The notes: a model not told the origin generated them from the letters alone. A stretch of 64,000 bases of DNA from Shewanella zhangzhouensis (GCF_019457615.1 NZ_CP080414.1:3222501-3286500), one strand, 5' to 3'. Positions 16,644-25,096 are shown, counted from the stretch's first letter. Numbers and translations: made by a program.

Positions 16644-17149
16644 CAGCAGGACTCCCTGCCAAAGAGCGCCTTGCCATGACGGTAAAGCTCACACAGTCCC
16701 TGCAATATCAAACTGGCACATAGCCCCAGCAGCAGTGATTTTTGCAGGTAAACCCAGGGCAGACCGCCAGCCTCTGCAGAGCTTTCATGAATACGCCAGG
16801 CATTCATCACATAATCAAAGCTGTACAGGCCTATGGCGAGAGACAGGGGAAACAGAAACAGCAGGCAACCAACGAAATCCATCCAATGACGGGTACGCTC
16901 ACTGCACTGGCGATAAAACACGTCTACCCGCACATGGGCATCGCGTTTCAGGGTAAATCCCGCCGCCAGGGTAAACACGGCGCCATGAAGATACAGCGCC
17001 GTTTCCTGCAGCGCCGTGGCACCGGTTGAAAAGGCATAGCGGAGCACCACCACGGCGAGGGTCATCAGCACCATGCCAAGGGTAAACCAACCCACCAGCC
17101 TACCGACGGCCTCGGTTGTCCCCTCAAAAAATCCAATCAGTTTTCCCAT
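16643..17149 (-). CDS. TRAP transporter small permease (DctQ family)
   Basis: 168-residue, four-helix membrane protein and first gene of the TRAP operon. The small TRAP subunit supports the large permease and helps dock the solute receptor. The hydrophobic segments fall near residues 18-38, 50-65, 88-110 and 135-160. An inverted repeat about 30 bp upstream of the start may be an operator. Confidence 0.92.
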   Translation of the reverse strand: MGKLIGFFEGTTEAVGRLVGWFTLGMVLMTLAVVVLRYAFSTGATALQETALYLHGAVFTLAAGFTLKRDAHVRVDVFYRQCSERTRHWMDFVGCLLFLFPLSLAIGLYSFDYVMNAWRIHESSAEAGGLPWVYLQKSLLLGLCASLILQGLCELYRHGKALFGRESC

Positions 17150-17174
17150 AATTTAGCTGTAGTTATGTCGTTAT

Positions 17175-17201
17175 TGTTATCGATGCAACCTATTGATAAC
17201 A
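17175..17201. promoter_or_regulatory. inverted repeat upstream of the TRAP operon (candidate operator)
   Basis: 7-bp arms TGTTATC/GATAACA separated by 13 bp, in the short leader of the small-permease gene. The arrangement suits a dimeric repressor site. No regulator gene is adjacent, so the factor is unknown. Confidence 0.35.
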
Positions 17202-17252
17202 GAAAACCCACAGCGAGGAAACCGCCAAGGTCCATGGCAGAGGGTGAAAACC

Positions 17253-17279
17253 AAAACACCCGCCGGGGGCGGGTGTTTT
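17253..17279 (-). terminator. terminator after the BolA-like gene
   Basis: 12-bp perfect stem AAAACACCCGCC/GGCGGGTGTTTT with a 3-nt loop, 21 bp after the stop. Confidence 0.85.
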
Positions 17280-17299
17280 AATGGTGCACAATAACCAGG

Positions 17300-17599
17300 T
17301 CAGCCACGGCACTTGGGCGATGCAGGTACCGTATCCATACCCTGCCACTCGTCGGGCGTATAGGTAAACATCGACAGGGCGTGAACCCCGTTGGCCAGCT
17401 CCTGCGCAAGCGCCGCATTCACGGCGCGGTGGCGGCCAATCAGACGTTGTCCCTCAAAGCTGTCACTGGCAATGACGACCTTGAAATGAGTTTCAGAGCC
17501 CTTGGGCACATTGTGCATGTAACTTTCGTTAATCACTTCAAGATGGGTGGGGGCAAAAGCTTCATTCAGCTTGGCGGAAATAATATCGGCAACAGACAT
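17300..17599 (-). CDS. BolA/IbaG family protein
   Basis: 99-residue small protein with the BolA fold: SYMHNVPKGSETHFKVVIASDSFEGQRLIGRHRAVNAAL contains the conserved His residues used with monothiol glutaredoxins to hold 2Fe-2S clusters. BolA proteins affect cell shape, stress response and iron-sulfur trafficking. It lies 55 bp downstream of the GcvR-like gene and may be co-transcribed with it. A strong terminator follows. Confidence 0.9.
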   Translation of the reverse strand: MSVADIISAKLNEAFAPTHLEVINESYMHNVPKGSETHFKVVIASDSFEGQRLIGRHRAVNAALAQELANGVHALSMFTYTPDEWQGMDTVPASPKCRG

Positions 17600-17654
17600 A
17601 ACAGTGTTCCGGTAATGGCAATTGGCGGCAGATTAGCGCCGCCCCGGTCAAAGA

Positions 17655-18182
17655 TCAAACTCTGTGTGCCGCAAAGGCCGATTCCCGATAATGGACCCTG
17701 GCGTTGGGCTCCACCGCTTCCAGCGCCGAGGTCAGTGTCCCAATGTCCATCTCAGGCGGCAATGCCACTGATAAGCAGGCGTTAAACAGAGTGCGCCCAA
17801 GGCTTGTGACCTGCACCCTGTGGCTTTCCATATGGGAGACAGACACACCAAGATTGGCCAGAACGTCATTCACATCCCGGGTCAATCCGGGTCTGTCATT
17901 GCAGTCGAGTTCCACCTGTATCTGCTGCACAGGCCCTTCCACCGCAGCCACTGGTGCATAAACAAATCCCAGGGCAGGGAATTCCCGCGCCAGATTGTCT
18001 CTCAACGCGGCCTCTTTATCGTCGTCGATGCTGACTTTCATCATGGCGGCAAACTGACCATCCAGCATGATGAGCTTGCTGGAAAGCCACTCAGCCCCCA
18101 GCTCACGACTGACCTTGGCCAGAGACTGGAGCACGTCCGGACCGAGTGGCCCAACGACGGTGGCAATAAACTGAATTTTCAT
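17655..18182 (-). CDS. glycine-cleavage repressor-like protein (GcvR family, ACT domains)
   Basis: 175-residue cytoplasmic protein with two ACT-like halves: MKIQFIATVVGPLGPDVLQSL near the start and VQVELDCNDRPGLTRDVNDVL-type sequence from about residue 88. This is the GcvR family; in E. coli GcvR binds GcvA and represses the glycine cleavage operon in response to glycine. No DNA-binding domain is visible, as expected. No gcvA or gcvTHP genes are in the window, so the exact role is inferred from the family. Confidence 0.82.
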   Translation of the reverse strand: MKIQFIATVVGPLGPDVLQSLAKVSRELGAEWLSSKLIMLDGQFAAMMKVSIDDDKEAALRDNLAREFPALGFVYAPVAAVEGPVQQIQVELDCNDRPGLTRDVNDVLANLGVSVSHMESHRVQVTSLGRTLFNACLSVALPPEMDIGTLTSALEAVEPNARVHYRESAFAAHRV

Positions 18183-18299
18183 GGACTCGACTCCCTAAAC
18201 ACGACTGGGTGATGTCTCACTCTACTTGGGGCTGACGCCCGGGTCTGTGGTTAAGTGCACAGTTCAAACCAGGCCCCGCATAATCAGCAACTGTGAAAA

Positions 18300-18920
18300 T
18301 CAGCGACCGTGAAAATAGGGCTTGAGGTTTCTGAAGGTGAAGCTTATCCGCGGTGGCAGCGACTTTTGGCTGCGTGGGATGGCATGCTCCCAGGTGGACT
18401 GCATAGGGGGATGCATCAGCAGCAGATCGCCACTTTGTAAGACCACCCGGTAACGAAGACCATCCACCCGACGGCGCATCACCAAGGGGCGTGAGGCACC
18501 CAGGCTGACGATGGCGATAACAGAATCCTCCACCAGCTCGGGTTCATCGTCTGCATGAAATCCCATGGCGTCTTGGCCGCCGCGATAATGATTGACGAGG
18601 CAACCATTGAAGGCGGCCCCACTATGCGCTTCCAGCGCCTGCTTGAGCCGCAATAAATAATGTGGCCAGGGCGTTGGAGAGATGAGTAAGGAAGAGTAGC
18701 GGTAGCTGCAGCCTTCATCGGCAAACCACACCTGCTGCCGGGGTATGGGGTGCCACTTGCCATAGACTTTAATCATGGGCGACTCGAAGGGGTAATCGGC
18801 GGCCTCGGCCATCAACAGTGCCTGTTGCCGGGGGCTCAGAAAGGCCGGTACATGGCTGACAGGCGGCTCTGACTTTGCCCCCTTGGCACCCGCCAATGCG
18901 AATTCAAGCTGATTGGTCAC
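18300..18920 (-). CDS. AlkB-type 2-oxoglutarate/Fe(II) dioxygenase
   Basis: About 206 residues of a nucleic-acid alkylation-repair dioxygenase. The iron ligands HAD (in MGFHADDEPEL) and a distal His (WEHAIPR) are present, followed by the 2-oxoglutarate-binding Arg in PRISFTFRNL. PRQQVWFADEGCSYRYS matches the AlkB/ALKBH2-like substrate lid. The start is uncertain: GTG at 18920 keeps the gene clear of the divergent rlmG at 19012, whereas the open frame continues upstream into rlmG with no family resemblance. Confidence 0.88.
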   Translation of the reverse strand: MTNQLEFALAGAKGAKSEPPVSHVPAFLSPRQQALLMAEAADYPFESPMIKVYGKWHPIPRQQVWFADEGCSYRYSSLLISPTPWPHYLLRLKQALEAHSGAAFNGCLVNHYRGGQDAMGFHADDEPELVEDSVIAIVSLGASRPLVMRRRVDGLRYRVVLQSGDLLLMHPPMQSTWEHAIPRSQKSLPPRISFTFRNLKPYFHGR

Positions 18921-18960
18921 ATCTGCCCCTATGCTTGAGGTAACAGGAAGAGTCGCAAGC

Positions 18961-18987
18961 GGCGCGACAATTTGCGATAATCGCGCC
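18961..18987 (+). promoter_or_regulatory. rlmG promoter inside a 7-bp inverted repeat
   Basis: An extended -10 (TGC-GATAAT, 18973-18981) lies 30 bp before the rlmG ATG. GGCGCGA (18961-18967) and TCGCGCC (18981-18987) form a perfect inverted repeat around it. The -35 is weak. The repeat could be an operator or incidental. Confidence 0.45.
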
Positions 18988-19011
18988 CCCACTGATGAGA
19001 TACTCTGACAT

Positions 19012-20163
19012 ATGACGACCCGATTTTCAGCATTCCTTTCCGGTAACCCGTGTGAGCTGGACCTGCACAGGTATCCCGCCACCAGCGATCCCAACCTGCA
19101 AGCCTGGGACGCCGCCGACGAACACCTGCTGAAATACCTGGAAGAGTCCAACACCGGCTTGGCAGCCAAATTTCTGGCGATCAATGACAGCTTTGGCGCC
19201 CTGACCTGCGCCCTTGCCGCCGCCAGGCCCGATGCCGATATCGTCTTTGCTGCCGATACCCGCACCACACATTTGGGCTGCCAGGCTAATCTGGCTGCCA
19301 ACGGGCTCGCAAACGCCAATGTCACTTACCAGGACTGCATCGATCTGGGCCGCTTCGCCCAAGGCAGGCAGATACTGATGAAACTGCCCAAGAATCTCAA
19401 CTTCCTGACCGATACCTTAAACCAGCTGAGCCAAACCCTGAAAGCCGGGGATGTGATCCTGATGGGGGCAAAAGCCAAGCACATCAATCAATCGCTGCTG
19501 GCCCTGATTGCCAAAGCAGTGGGCCCGGCAACCGCCAGCCTCACCTGGAAGAAGACCCGCGTCATCACCATCGTTGCCGATGGCAATCCGCGGCCAGCCA
19601 GCAAGCCCAGTGTATGGGACGTGCCAGAGCACGGCTTAAAGGTGAGCAATCTCAGTAACGTGTTCGCGGCCAGCAAACTGGACATTGGTGCCCGCTTGAT
19701 GATGGCGAATCTGCCAGCGGGAGATTTCAACTCGATTATCGACCTTGGCTGCGGCAATGGTGTGCTGGGCCTCAAGGCCGCCCAGCTTTATCCGGATGCA
19801 AGGCTCTACCTGGTGGATGAGTCGGCCATGGCAGTGGAAAGTGCCCGCCAGAACTGGGCTTTAAATAATCTGGATGCCGGCCGGGCTGAATTTATCTGGG
19901 ATGATTGTTTAAGCCACCTGCCCCATGAGGTGCAGGCGGATTTGGTACTCTGCAACCCGCCGTTCCATCAGGGGGAAGCCATTACCGACCATATCGCCTG
20001 GCAGATGTTCAACGATGCCAAACGAGCGTTGAAGCCGGGGGGATTGCTGCATATAGTTGGCAACCGCCACCTAGGTTATCACATCAAACTCAAGCGCTTG
20101 TTTGGCAAATGTAAAACCGTGGCCAGCAACGGCAAATTTGTGATTTTGCAGGCGGTTAAATAG
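19012..20163 (+). CDS. rlmG: 23S rRNA G1835 N2-methyltransferase RlmG
   Basis: 383-residue SAM-dependent methyltransferase with two Rossmann-like halves. The C-terminal half holds the SAM motif (IIDLGCGNGVLGL) and the catalytic NPPFH motif typical of N2-guanine methyltransferases; the N-terminal half is the degenerate partner domain seen in RlmG/RsmC. It would methylate G1835 of 23S rRNA. It is divergent from the AlkB-like gene and followed by a shared terminator with grxB. Confidence 0.93.
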   Translation: MTTRFSAFLSGNPCELDLHRYPATSDPNLQAWDAADEHLLKYLEESNTGLAAKFLAINDSFGALTCALAAARPDADIVFAADTRTTHLGCQANLAANGLANANVTYQDCIDLGRFAQGRQILMKLPKNLNFLTDTLNQLSQTLKAGDVILMGAKAKHINQSLLALIAKAVGPATASLTWKKTRVITIVADGNPRPASKPSVWDVPEHGLKVSNLSNVFAASKLDIGARLMMANLPAGDFNSIIDLGCGNGVLGLKAAQLYPDARLYLVDESAMAVESARQNWALNNLDAGRAEFIWDDCLSHLPHEVQADLVLCNPPFHQGEAITDHIAWQMFNDAKRALKPGGLLHIVGNRHLGYHIKLKRLFGKCKTVASNGKFVILQAVK

Positions 20164-20202
20164 CGCACGCCAGTGCTGATAACAATTTGTGGTGACATCG
20201 CA

Positions 20203-20228
20203 AAAACGCCCCTGTTATGGGGCGTTTT
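20203..20228. terminator. shared terminator between convergent rlmG and grxB
   Basis: 10-bp perfect stem AAAACGCCCC/GGGGCGTTTT with a 6-nt loop and A/T tracts on both flanks, so it can act in both directions. Confidence 0.8.
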
Positions 20229-20272
20229 CGTTATCGGATGACTGTGGTGAACAGGCCTGGAGGGTGTTGGCG

Positions 20273-20923
20273 CTAAATCGCCATAGCATCAAACAGCGCA
20301 ACCTTGGTAAGCACTGCCACTTCATCTATATAGCGGCGAACTCGCTTTCCAAAGTTAAGCCCTTTCACCGCGGTGAGGTTTCTCAGCACAGGGAACAGCA
20401 ACACATCGTCATAACCCAACTGATTGTTTCGCTCACTCGGCAGCGGCATAAATTCCAGTTCGGTAAAAAGTGGCTCCAGCGCAGCAATATACTCGGCCGA
20501 CGCGGCAAAGGCCTCTTCGAAGCTCATACCGATGACCGCTGTTTTCTTCTCTGTGTACCAGCGGACGGCAGCTTCGGAGCCATACTCAGGCAGGTTCATT
20601 TGAACGTTGCGGGGGTGCAATAGCCGGCTGGTGTAATAACCAGTCTTATCCAGCCAGGCGGCGATTTGCTGCTCATGGTCGGCGGGCTTAAGCTGTGCCT
20701 CACCGCCCAGCGCGTCGAGAAAAGCAACAATATCCAGGCTCTCGGCCATATAGCTGCCGTCATCTTTTTGCAGAATGGGCACCATATTGGCACCGACCAT
20801 GCGGATACGGCTATCCACATCATCGTTTTGCAGTATCACTTTTTCCAGCGCAATGCCCTTATAGCCCACTGTCATCATGGCGCGAACACAATAGGGACAA
20901 TGTTCGAATACAAAGAGTTTCAT
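20273..20923 (-). CDS. grxB: glutaredoxin 2
   Basis: 216-residue atypical glutaredoxin of GST-like fold, using glutathione to reduce disulfides in the cytoplasm. The active site CPYC is at residues 9-12 within FVFEHCPYCVRAMM, and NMVPIL plus ESLDIV form the glutathione site; the C-terminal half is helical. The length equals E. coli Grx2 (215). It is a single gene with GAGAACC before the ATG. Confidence 0.95.
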   Translation of the reverse strand: MKLFVFEHCPYCVRAMMTVGYKGIALEKVILQNDDVDSRIRMVGANMVPILQKDDGSYMAESLDIVAFLDALGGEAQLKPADHEQQIAAWLDKTGYYTSRLLHPRNVQMNLPEYGSEAAVRWYTEKKTAVIGMSFEEAFAASAEYIAALEPLFTELEFMPLPSERNNQLGYDDVLLFPVLRNLTAVKGLNFGKRVRRYIDEVAVLTKVALFDAMAI

Positions 20924-20983
20924 AGGGTTCTCTTTCAGAATTGGACGCCCCAGCTTACTCCAAGCCAGAGGACTTGCGAAGGC

Positions 20984-21847
20984 TCAATCCTTATCGGTGG
21001 CGCTGGAAGGTGGCGCAAAAAGCTGACGCAAGCGCTCGCCGAGACTCAGCCCCGGCGCCATGGCATCCCTGAACATATCACGCCATTCGCTGAAAGTGAC
21101 CGTGAGCGGGTTCATGCTGTTTAGCGGCTTGGTGATGCCGTAGCGCACGGTTTCTTCTTCTTTGACGAAGGTGCCAAACAGCCGGTCCCAAACGATAAGC
21201 ACACCGGCGTAGTTTTTATCTATGTATTGGGGGTTTGAGCCGTGATGCACCCTGTGGTGGCTGGGAGTATTGAACACCCACTCCAGTGGCCCAAGCTTGT
21301 CCACCAGCTGGGTGTGGACGAAAAACTGAAACCCAAGACTGGCCAGCACCGCAAACACGACCCAGGCGGGGTCGAAACCAATCACAACCAGAGGCAGCCA
21401 GAATATCCACATTCCCGCCAGCGGATACATCAGGCTTTGTCTGAATGCGGTGGAAAAGTTCATGTTTTCTGAACTGTGATGGGCCACATGTGCGGCCCAC
21501 ATCCAGCGACAGCGGTGGCTGCAACGGTGGAACCAGTAATAGCAAAAATCCTGCGCCAGCAGCAGCAACACAAAATTCAGCCCATTCATTTCAATATCAA
21601 ACAGCCGCCAGCCAAAGAAATACAGGTACAGTTTGGCGATCAGAAATCCGCTGAGCAGATCGGCAGCCTGATGCATTCCCGCCAGGCTGAGGTTACACAG
21701 AAGCTCTGCCTTGTTGTACCTGGCATTTTCCGGCAGTCGCTTACGCACATTGGCGACCACGAACTCCAGCGCCATGCACAGAAAAAAAATCGGCGCCAAC
21801 ACTATCAGCAGCAGTTCCGGGTGAGCGATTAGCTTGTCGAGGTTCAT
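20984..21847 (-). CDS. membrane fatty acid hydroxylase / sterol desaturase family protein
   Basis: 287-residue integral membrane di-iron oxygenase. The histidine clusters are H107-x3-H111, H120-x2-HH124 and HH198-x2-HH202, matching the fatty acid hydroxylase superfamily, with four or so membrane segments before and around them. The C-terminal part (RYGITKPLNSMNPLTVTFSEW-like) resembles the bacterial relatives of alkylglycerol monooxygenase. The substrate is probably a lipid but is unidentified. It lies 60 bp downstream of grxB's start on the same strand and close to a DUF2804 gene. Confidence 0.88.
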   Translation of the reverse strand: MNLDKLIAHPELLLIVLAPIFFLCMALEFVVANVRKRLPENARYNKAELLCNLSLAGMHQAADLLSGFLIAKLYLYFFGWRLFDIEMNGLNFVLLLLAQDFCYYWFHRCSHRCRWMWAAHVAHHSSENMNFSTAFRQSLMYPLAGMWIFWLPLVVIGFDPAWVVFAVLASLGFQFFVHTQLVDKLGPLEWVFNTPSHHRVHHGSNPQYIDKNYAGVLIVWDRLFGTFVKEEETVRYGITKPLNSMNPLTVTFSEWRDMFRDAMAPGLSLGERLRQLFAPPSSATDKD

Positions 21848-21934
21848 GGTCTTCCCTGTTGTCTGTATCCAAAAGCGTTGCAGCTTGCGGGCAACTTATT
21901 GTTGTTATGATTTCAATACTGATGCTGTGGGCAC

Positions 21935-22993
21935 TTACCACTTGGCAAAATGATCTTCGGTAAGACCGAACACCTCGTCCAGGATCACTTTGTGCCCTGC
22001 CACATCACGAACCCATCCGGAAAAACGCCCCTGATATTGGCGAAAGTTGCTTTTCAGCAGTATCAGGTTAAGCCGCTCTGAGCGGCTGGCCAGTGGCGTA
22101 AATTCGAGCTCAAGCTCGTCCCTATCAGACCACAAGCGCCAGCGGCCATGCTCTGCCTGGCTGCGGTCAAACTCGAAATGCACAGGCTCCAGGTGCTTAC
22201 GGACCCCGTCTAACCAAAGCACGTTTTCACTGCTGCCGGTTTCGTTTACCCCTGCAGCAATGTTGAGTCCAAACAGGCGATTACCAACATGGGCGTTGAT
22301 GGAGGCCCAGCGCCAACTGGTTTCGCGTCGCATGTAGCCTGCAGAAAAATCGTACCCCGCCAAAGCCCGCCCAAGGGGCTGGGGCTCATGGTTGATGTAC
22401 AGGCTGCCTTTTACACTCAAGGCATTGTGCTTTTGGGTGTACGTCCAGCCGCTGTAGCCGGTGGGACTGCAAAGTGCCATGGGCAGCGAAAGCGGCAACG
22501 GCTCCAGCTGCAACTCGGCCTTCAACGGCAGTGTGTCCAGCACCAAATCCAGCGCCACCGACCAGAGTCCATCCCGGCGGTGAATGCTGACCCCGGCCAT
22601 GGCACTGGCAGCCGATACCGGCGAAGGGCCAAGGCTAAAGCTGCCCGGGGGCCTTATCCAGTGCTGCTCATACACCCGGTTTTTACTTTTATCGTAGACG
22701 TAGCAAAAACCGCTGCCGAGATAGCGAATATCAGCCAGGGCTATGCCTATCAGGTAATTGGGGGTATTGACGGCAATAAACTCGAACTGTTTATAGCCAA
22801 AATGGCGTTGTAAGCGGGAGGCAGGCTTATCCATGTCGTTCATCAGGATAAAGTTATCCAGCCCCAAAGACGCAACCGGGCCATCGAAATGCCCAAAACA
22901 GGGGCGTCCGCCAGCCATCAGGCTATCCTGGATCCCCAAGGTTTTGAATGTGGCTGAATTGGCCATCCCTGCTGTGCTTGTTGAATGTTCCAT
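21935..22993 (-). CDS. DUF2804 family protein
   Basis: 352-residue protein of the DUF2804 family, recognised by GYSGWTYTQKHNALSVKGSL, TSWRWASINAHVG and GLNIAAGVNETGSSENVLWLDG. No signal peptide or membrane segment is visible. The function is unknown; the sequence looks like a beta-rich fold related to lipocalin-like/AttH-type proteins, but that is only an impression. It is 87 bp upstream of the lipid hydroxylase on the same strand, so a shared lipid role is possible. The ATG at 22993 is used; a second ATG 9 codons in is an alternative. Confidence 0.82.
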   Translation of the reverse strand: MEHSTSTAGMANSATFKTLGIQDSLMAGGRPCFGHFDGPVASLGLDNFILMNDMDKPASRLQRHFGYKQFEFIAVNTPNYLIGIALADIRYLGSGFCYVYDKSKNRVYEQHWIRPPGSFSLGPSPVSAASAMAGVSIHRRDGLWSVALDLVLDTLPLKAELQLEPLPLSLPMALCSPTGYSGWTYTQKHNALSVKGSLYINHEPQPLGRALAGYDFSAGYMRRETSWRWASINAHVGNRLFGLNIAAGVNETGSSENVLWLDGVRKHLEPVHFEFDRSQAEHGRWRLWSDRDELELEFTPLASRSERLNLILLKSNFRQYQGRFSGWVRDVAGHKVILDEVFGLTEDHFAKW

Positions 22994-23101
22994 CGTGCAA
23001 TTTATTATTATTTTGGTTTTTTACTCTAACGCCGATTGTCGGCAGATTAAAGCCCGGCGTTACCAATTTGTAAAAACACCGCGCAGGCTACAGGCACAAA
23101 A

Positions 23102-23121
23102 ACGCCCTCGACTGAGGGCGT
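23102..23121 (-). terminator. terminator of the small outer-membrane protein gene
   Basis: 8-bp perfect stem ACGCCCTC/GAGGGCGT with a tetraloop, followed on the minus strand by TTTTTG; 37 bp beyond the stop. Confidence 0.8.
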
Positions 23122-23158
23122 AGTGAAATTGCAGGGCAAAGCTGCAAGCGCCGAAGTA

Positions 23159-23719
23159 TCAGAATTGCCAGGAGAAGGCGATATTAATGCTCTGGACTTC
23201 GAGCTGCTTCAGATCGGTGTACTGGTACTCAACCCCCAATCCAAAACCCGAGTGGAATCTGTGTTGCCAGCCGACTGCCCCAAAGAAGCCTTCGGCATCC
23301 TCTTTGATGCGGGAATCATCCAGATCATATGTGATATCGGAAAAGGCCATCCCTGCTTTTGCATAGACGCTGTTGCCACGGGAAAAATTGTATTGGCCGT
23401 AGAGGGCTGCGCGGTAGTTGGAGTACTCAAGCTCTCTCACGTCCGAGAGTATATCGATCATGGCACTGTACGCACCGCCAGTGCCCTGGCCATAGCTGAG
23501 TTCAACACCCCAGTTGCTGGAAAGCATGTACCTGTACCAGATATCGTACTTGAAGCCGTCTCCGGCATCCCAATGCTCGCCATCACGGCTTTCGTATTCC
23601 TGAGTACCATAACCCAGGTTGACCCCAGCGATATGGGGGCCGGCTTCTGCCCGCACTTCGGCACTGGCAATTCCCATCGCTATCAGTGTACTCATTACAC
23701 TTAAACTGAATAGTTTCAT
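23159..23719 (-). CDS. small outer-membrane beta-barrel protein (OmpA/opacity-like)
   Basis: 186 residues with a signal peptide (MKLFSLSVMSTLIAMGIASA) and an eight-strand barrel pattern ending in Phe (INIAFSWQF), the usual outer-membrane insertion signal. YRYMLSSNWGVELSYGQG, YGQYNFSRGNSVYAKAGMAFSD and GVEYQYTDLK are typical of 8-strand barrels of the OmpA transmembrane/opacity type. There is no peptidoglycan-binding domain. A hairpin in its leader overlaps the ribosome binding site. The function is unknown, possibly structural or stress-related. Confidence 0.85.
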   Translation of the reverse strand: MKLFSLSVMSTLIAMGIASAEVRAEAGPHIAGVNLGYGTQEYESRDGEHWDAGDGFKYDIWYRYMLSSNWGVELSYGQGTGGAYSAMIDILSDVRELEYSNYRAALYGQYNFSRGNSVYAKAGMAFSDITYDLDDSRIKEDAEGFFGAVGWQHRFHSGFGLGVEYQYTDLKQLEVQSINIAFSWQF

Positions 23720-23724
23720 TGATT

Positions 23725-23754
23725 TCCCTATGGTTGAATGCGATTAGCCATAGG
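23725..23754 (-). promoter_or_regulatory. leader hairpin overlapping the ribosome binding site of the OMP gene
   Basis: In the mRNA, CCTATGG (from 23754) pairs with CCATAGG (to 23727) across a 14-nt loop. The Shine-Dalgarno AGGGA overlaps the last bases of the 3' arm, about 7 nt before the ATG. Pairing would partly hide the ribosome binding site, so translational control is plausible but untested. Confidence 0.45.
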
Positions 23755-23861
23755 AGCATGCCAGACACAAACTGAATGCTTACTGAACTGGATTTCATTG
23801 ACTGGCGATGGCGGACAAATCTGGTATTCTGATGCGACTTTTGTCTCGTTTTGGATCCCAG

Positions 23862-24422
23862 ATGAAGAAATCCTTAGCCGTATTGACTGCCATTCTGACC
23901 CTTAGCGGCTGCGCGGGCAGTCCATCCAATTACCTTGCTTTGAGTCCCGATGTGCCCGCCATCAGCAGCAGCGCCAGTGGACGCATCGCCCTGAGTACTC
24001 AGGATGCCAGAAGCACCAACACCGCTGTACGTATTACCAAAGGGGATGACCCGGCCAAACTGATGGGGACTGGCGAGTCGCCTGCCGTTCAGCTGGGCAA
24101 TCTGTTCCGCCAGTCTTTCAGTAATAAGGGCTTTCAGCTAGACCCTGCCGCCACCAACGTCCTTGAACTGAAAGTGGAACGTTTACAGTCAGATATCAAT
24201 GAAACCATGCTGGGTTACGAGGCCGCCAATGAAATCATTATCAGCGCCTACGCCCGCAACGAGCAGCAACTGTTCAGTAAGCGCTACACCGCCAGAGGCA
24301 CCATGAAAGGACCTCTGAGCCTGGATTTGGCCACTCTGGAGCTGGAAATGAATAAGCTCATTACCCAGCTTGCCGGCGACATAGTCAACGACCCCGAACT
24401 GACCCAATTTCTGATGCAATAA
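23862..24422 (+). CDS. yajG: YajG family lipoprotein
   Basis: 186-residue predicted outer-membrane lipoprotein of the YajG family (lipobox LSGC, Cys17). The body SNYLALSPDVPA and VLELKVERLQSDINETMLGYEA fits the family. In E. coli, yajG is next to ampG, and the same neighbourhood is kept here with two genes between. The start MKKSLAVL is chosen for the signal peptide. A possible extended -10 (TGG-TATTCT, 23822-23830) lies 31 bp upstream. The precise function is unknown. Confidence 0.88.
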   Translation: MKKSLAVLTAILTLSGCAGSPSNYLALSPDVPAISSSASGRIALSTQDARSTNTAVRITKGDDPAKLMGTGESPAVQLGNLFRQSFSNKGFQLDPAATNVLELKVERLQSDINETMLGYEAANEIIISAYARNEQQLFSKRYTARGTMKGPLSLDLATLELEMNKLITQLAGDIVNDPELTQFLMQ

Positions 24423-24443
24423 CAACGAAAAAGGAAATCACAA

Positions 24444-25031
24444 ATGAAATGGATCATCGCAGCCCTGATGCTGGGCCTGTCGAACATGGCACTGGCGGCC
24501 AAAGTGGATATTCAGCCAGATAACCTCTATCCCCAGGTGGAAATGCAAACCACCATGGGCAAGATTGTGGTGGAGCTTGACCGCACCCGCGCCCCCATTA
24601 CCGTCGATAACTTCCTGACTTATGTAGTGAAGGGCGACTACGACAACACCATCTTCCACCGCATTATTCCGGAATTTGTGGTGCAGGGTGGTGGCCTGAA
24701 CCCCAAACTGGAAGAGCTGCCAGAGTCTGCCCCCATCGTTAACGAGTCAGGCAATGGCTTATCCAATGCCTTTGGCACCATCGCCATGGCAAGGGAAAAC
24801 AATCCCCACTCGGCCACCCGCCAGTTCTACTTCAACGTGGCAGATAACACCAAGCTCGACCCCTCCAAGCGCCGCTGGGGCTATGCCGTTTTCGGTGAAG
24901 TGGTGGAAGGTCGCGAAATTCTGGAAGCCATGGCTGTCGTGCCCACTGAGCACAACAGCAAACTGAACTGGCCCGATGTTCCCGTTACCCAGATTGTGCT
25001 CAAGTCAGCCAAATTGTTGCCCAGAAAATAA
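24444..25031 (+). CDS. periplasmic peptidyl-prolyl cis-trans isomerase (cyclophilin)
   Basis: 195 residues: signal peptide (LGLSNMALAA) followed by a cyclophilin domain of bacterial PpiA type (FHRIIPEFVVQGGG, NSATRQFYFNV-like and RWGYAVFGEVVEGREIL). It would assist folding of exported proteins by isomerising prolyl bonds. AAGGAAA precedes the ATG, 21 bp after yajG, so the two genes are probably co-transcribed. It could be named ppiA, though Shewanella genomes carry several cyclophilins. Confidence 0.93.
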   Translation: MKWIIAALMLGLSNMALAAKVDIQPDNLYPQVEMQTTMGKIVVELDRTRAPITVDNFLTYVVKGDYDNTIFHRIIPEFVVQGGGLNPKLEELPESAPIVNESGNGLSNAFGTIAMARENNPHSATRQFYFNVADNTKLDPSKRRWGYAVFGEVVEGREILEAMAVVPTEHNSKLNWPDVPVTQIVLKSAKLLPRK

Positions 25032-25096
25032 ACTGTGTTTTGAGTCAGCACTCTAAAGCTGACTATACTCAGGGAGCAAAACAAGGAGGCGATACG

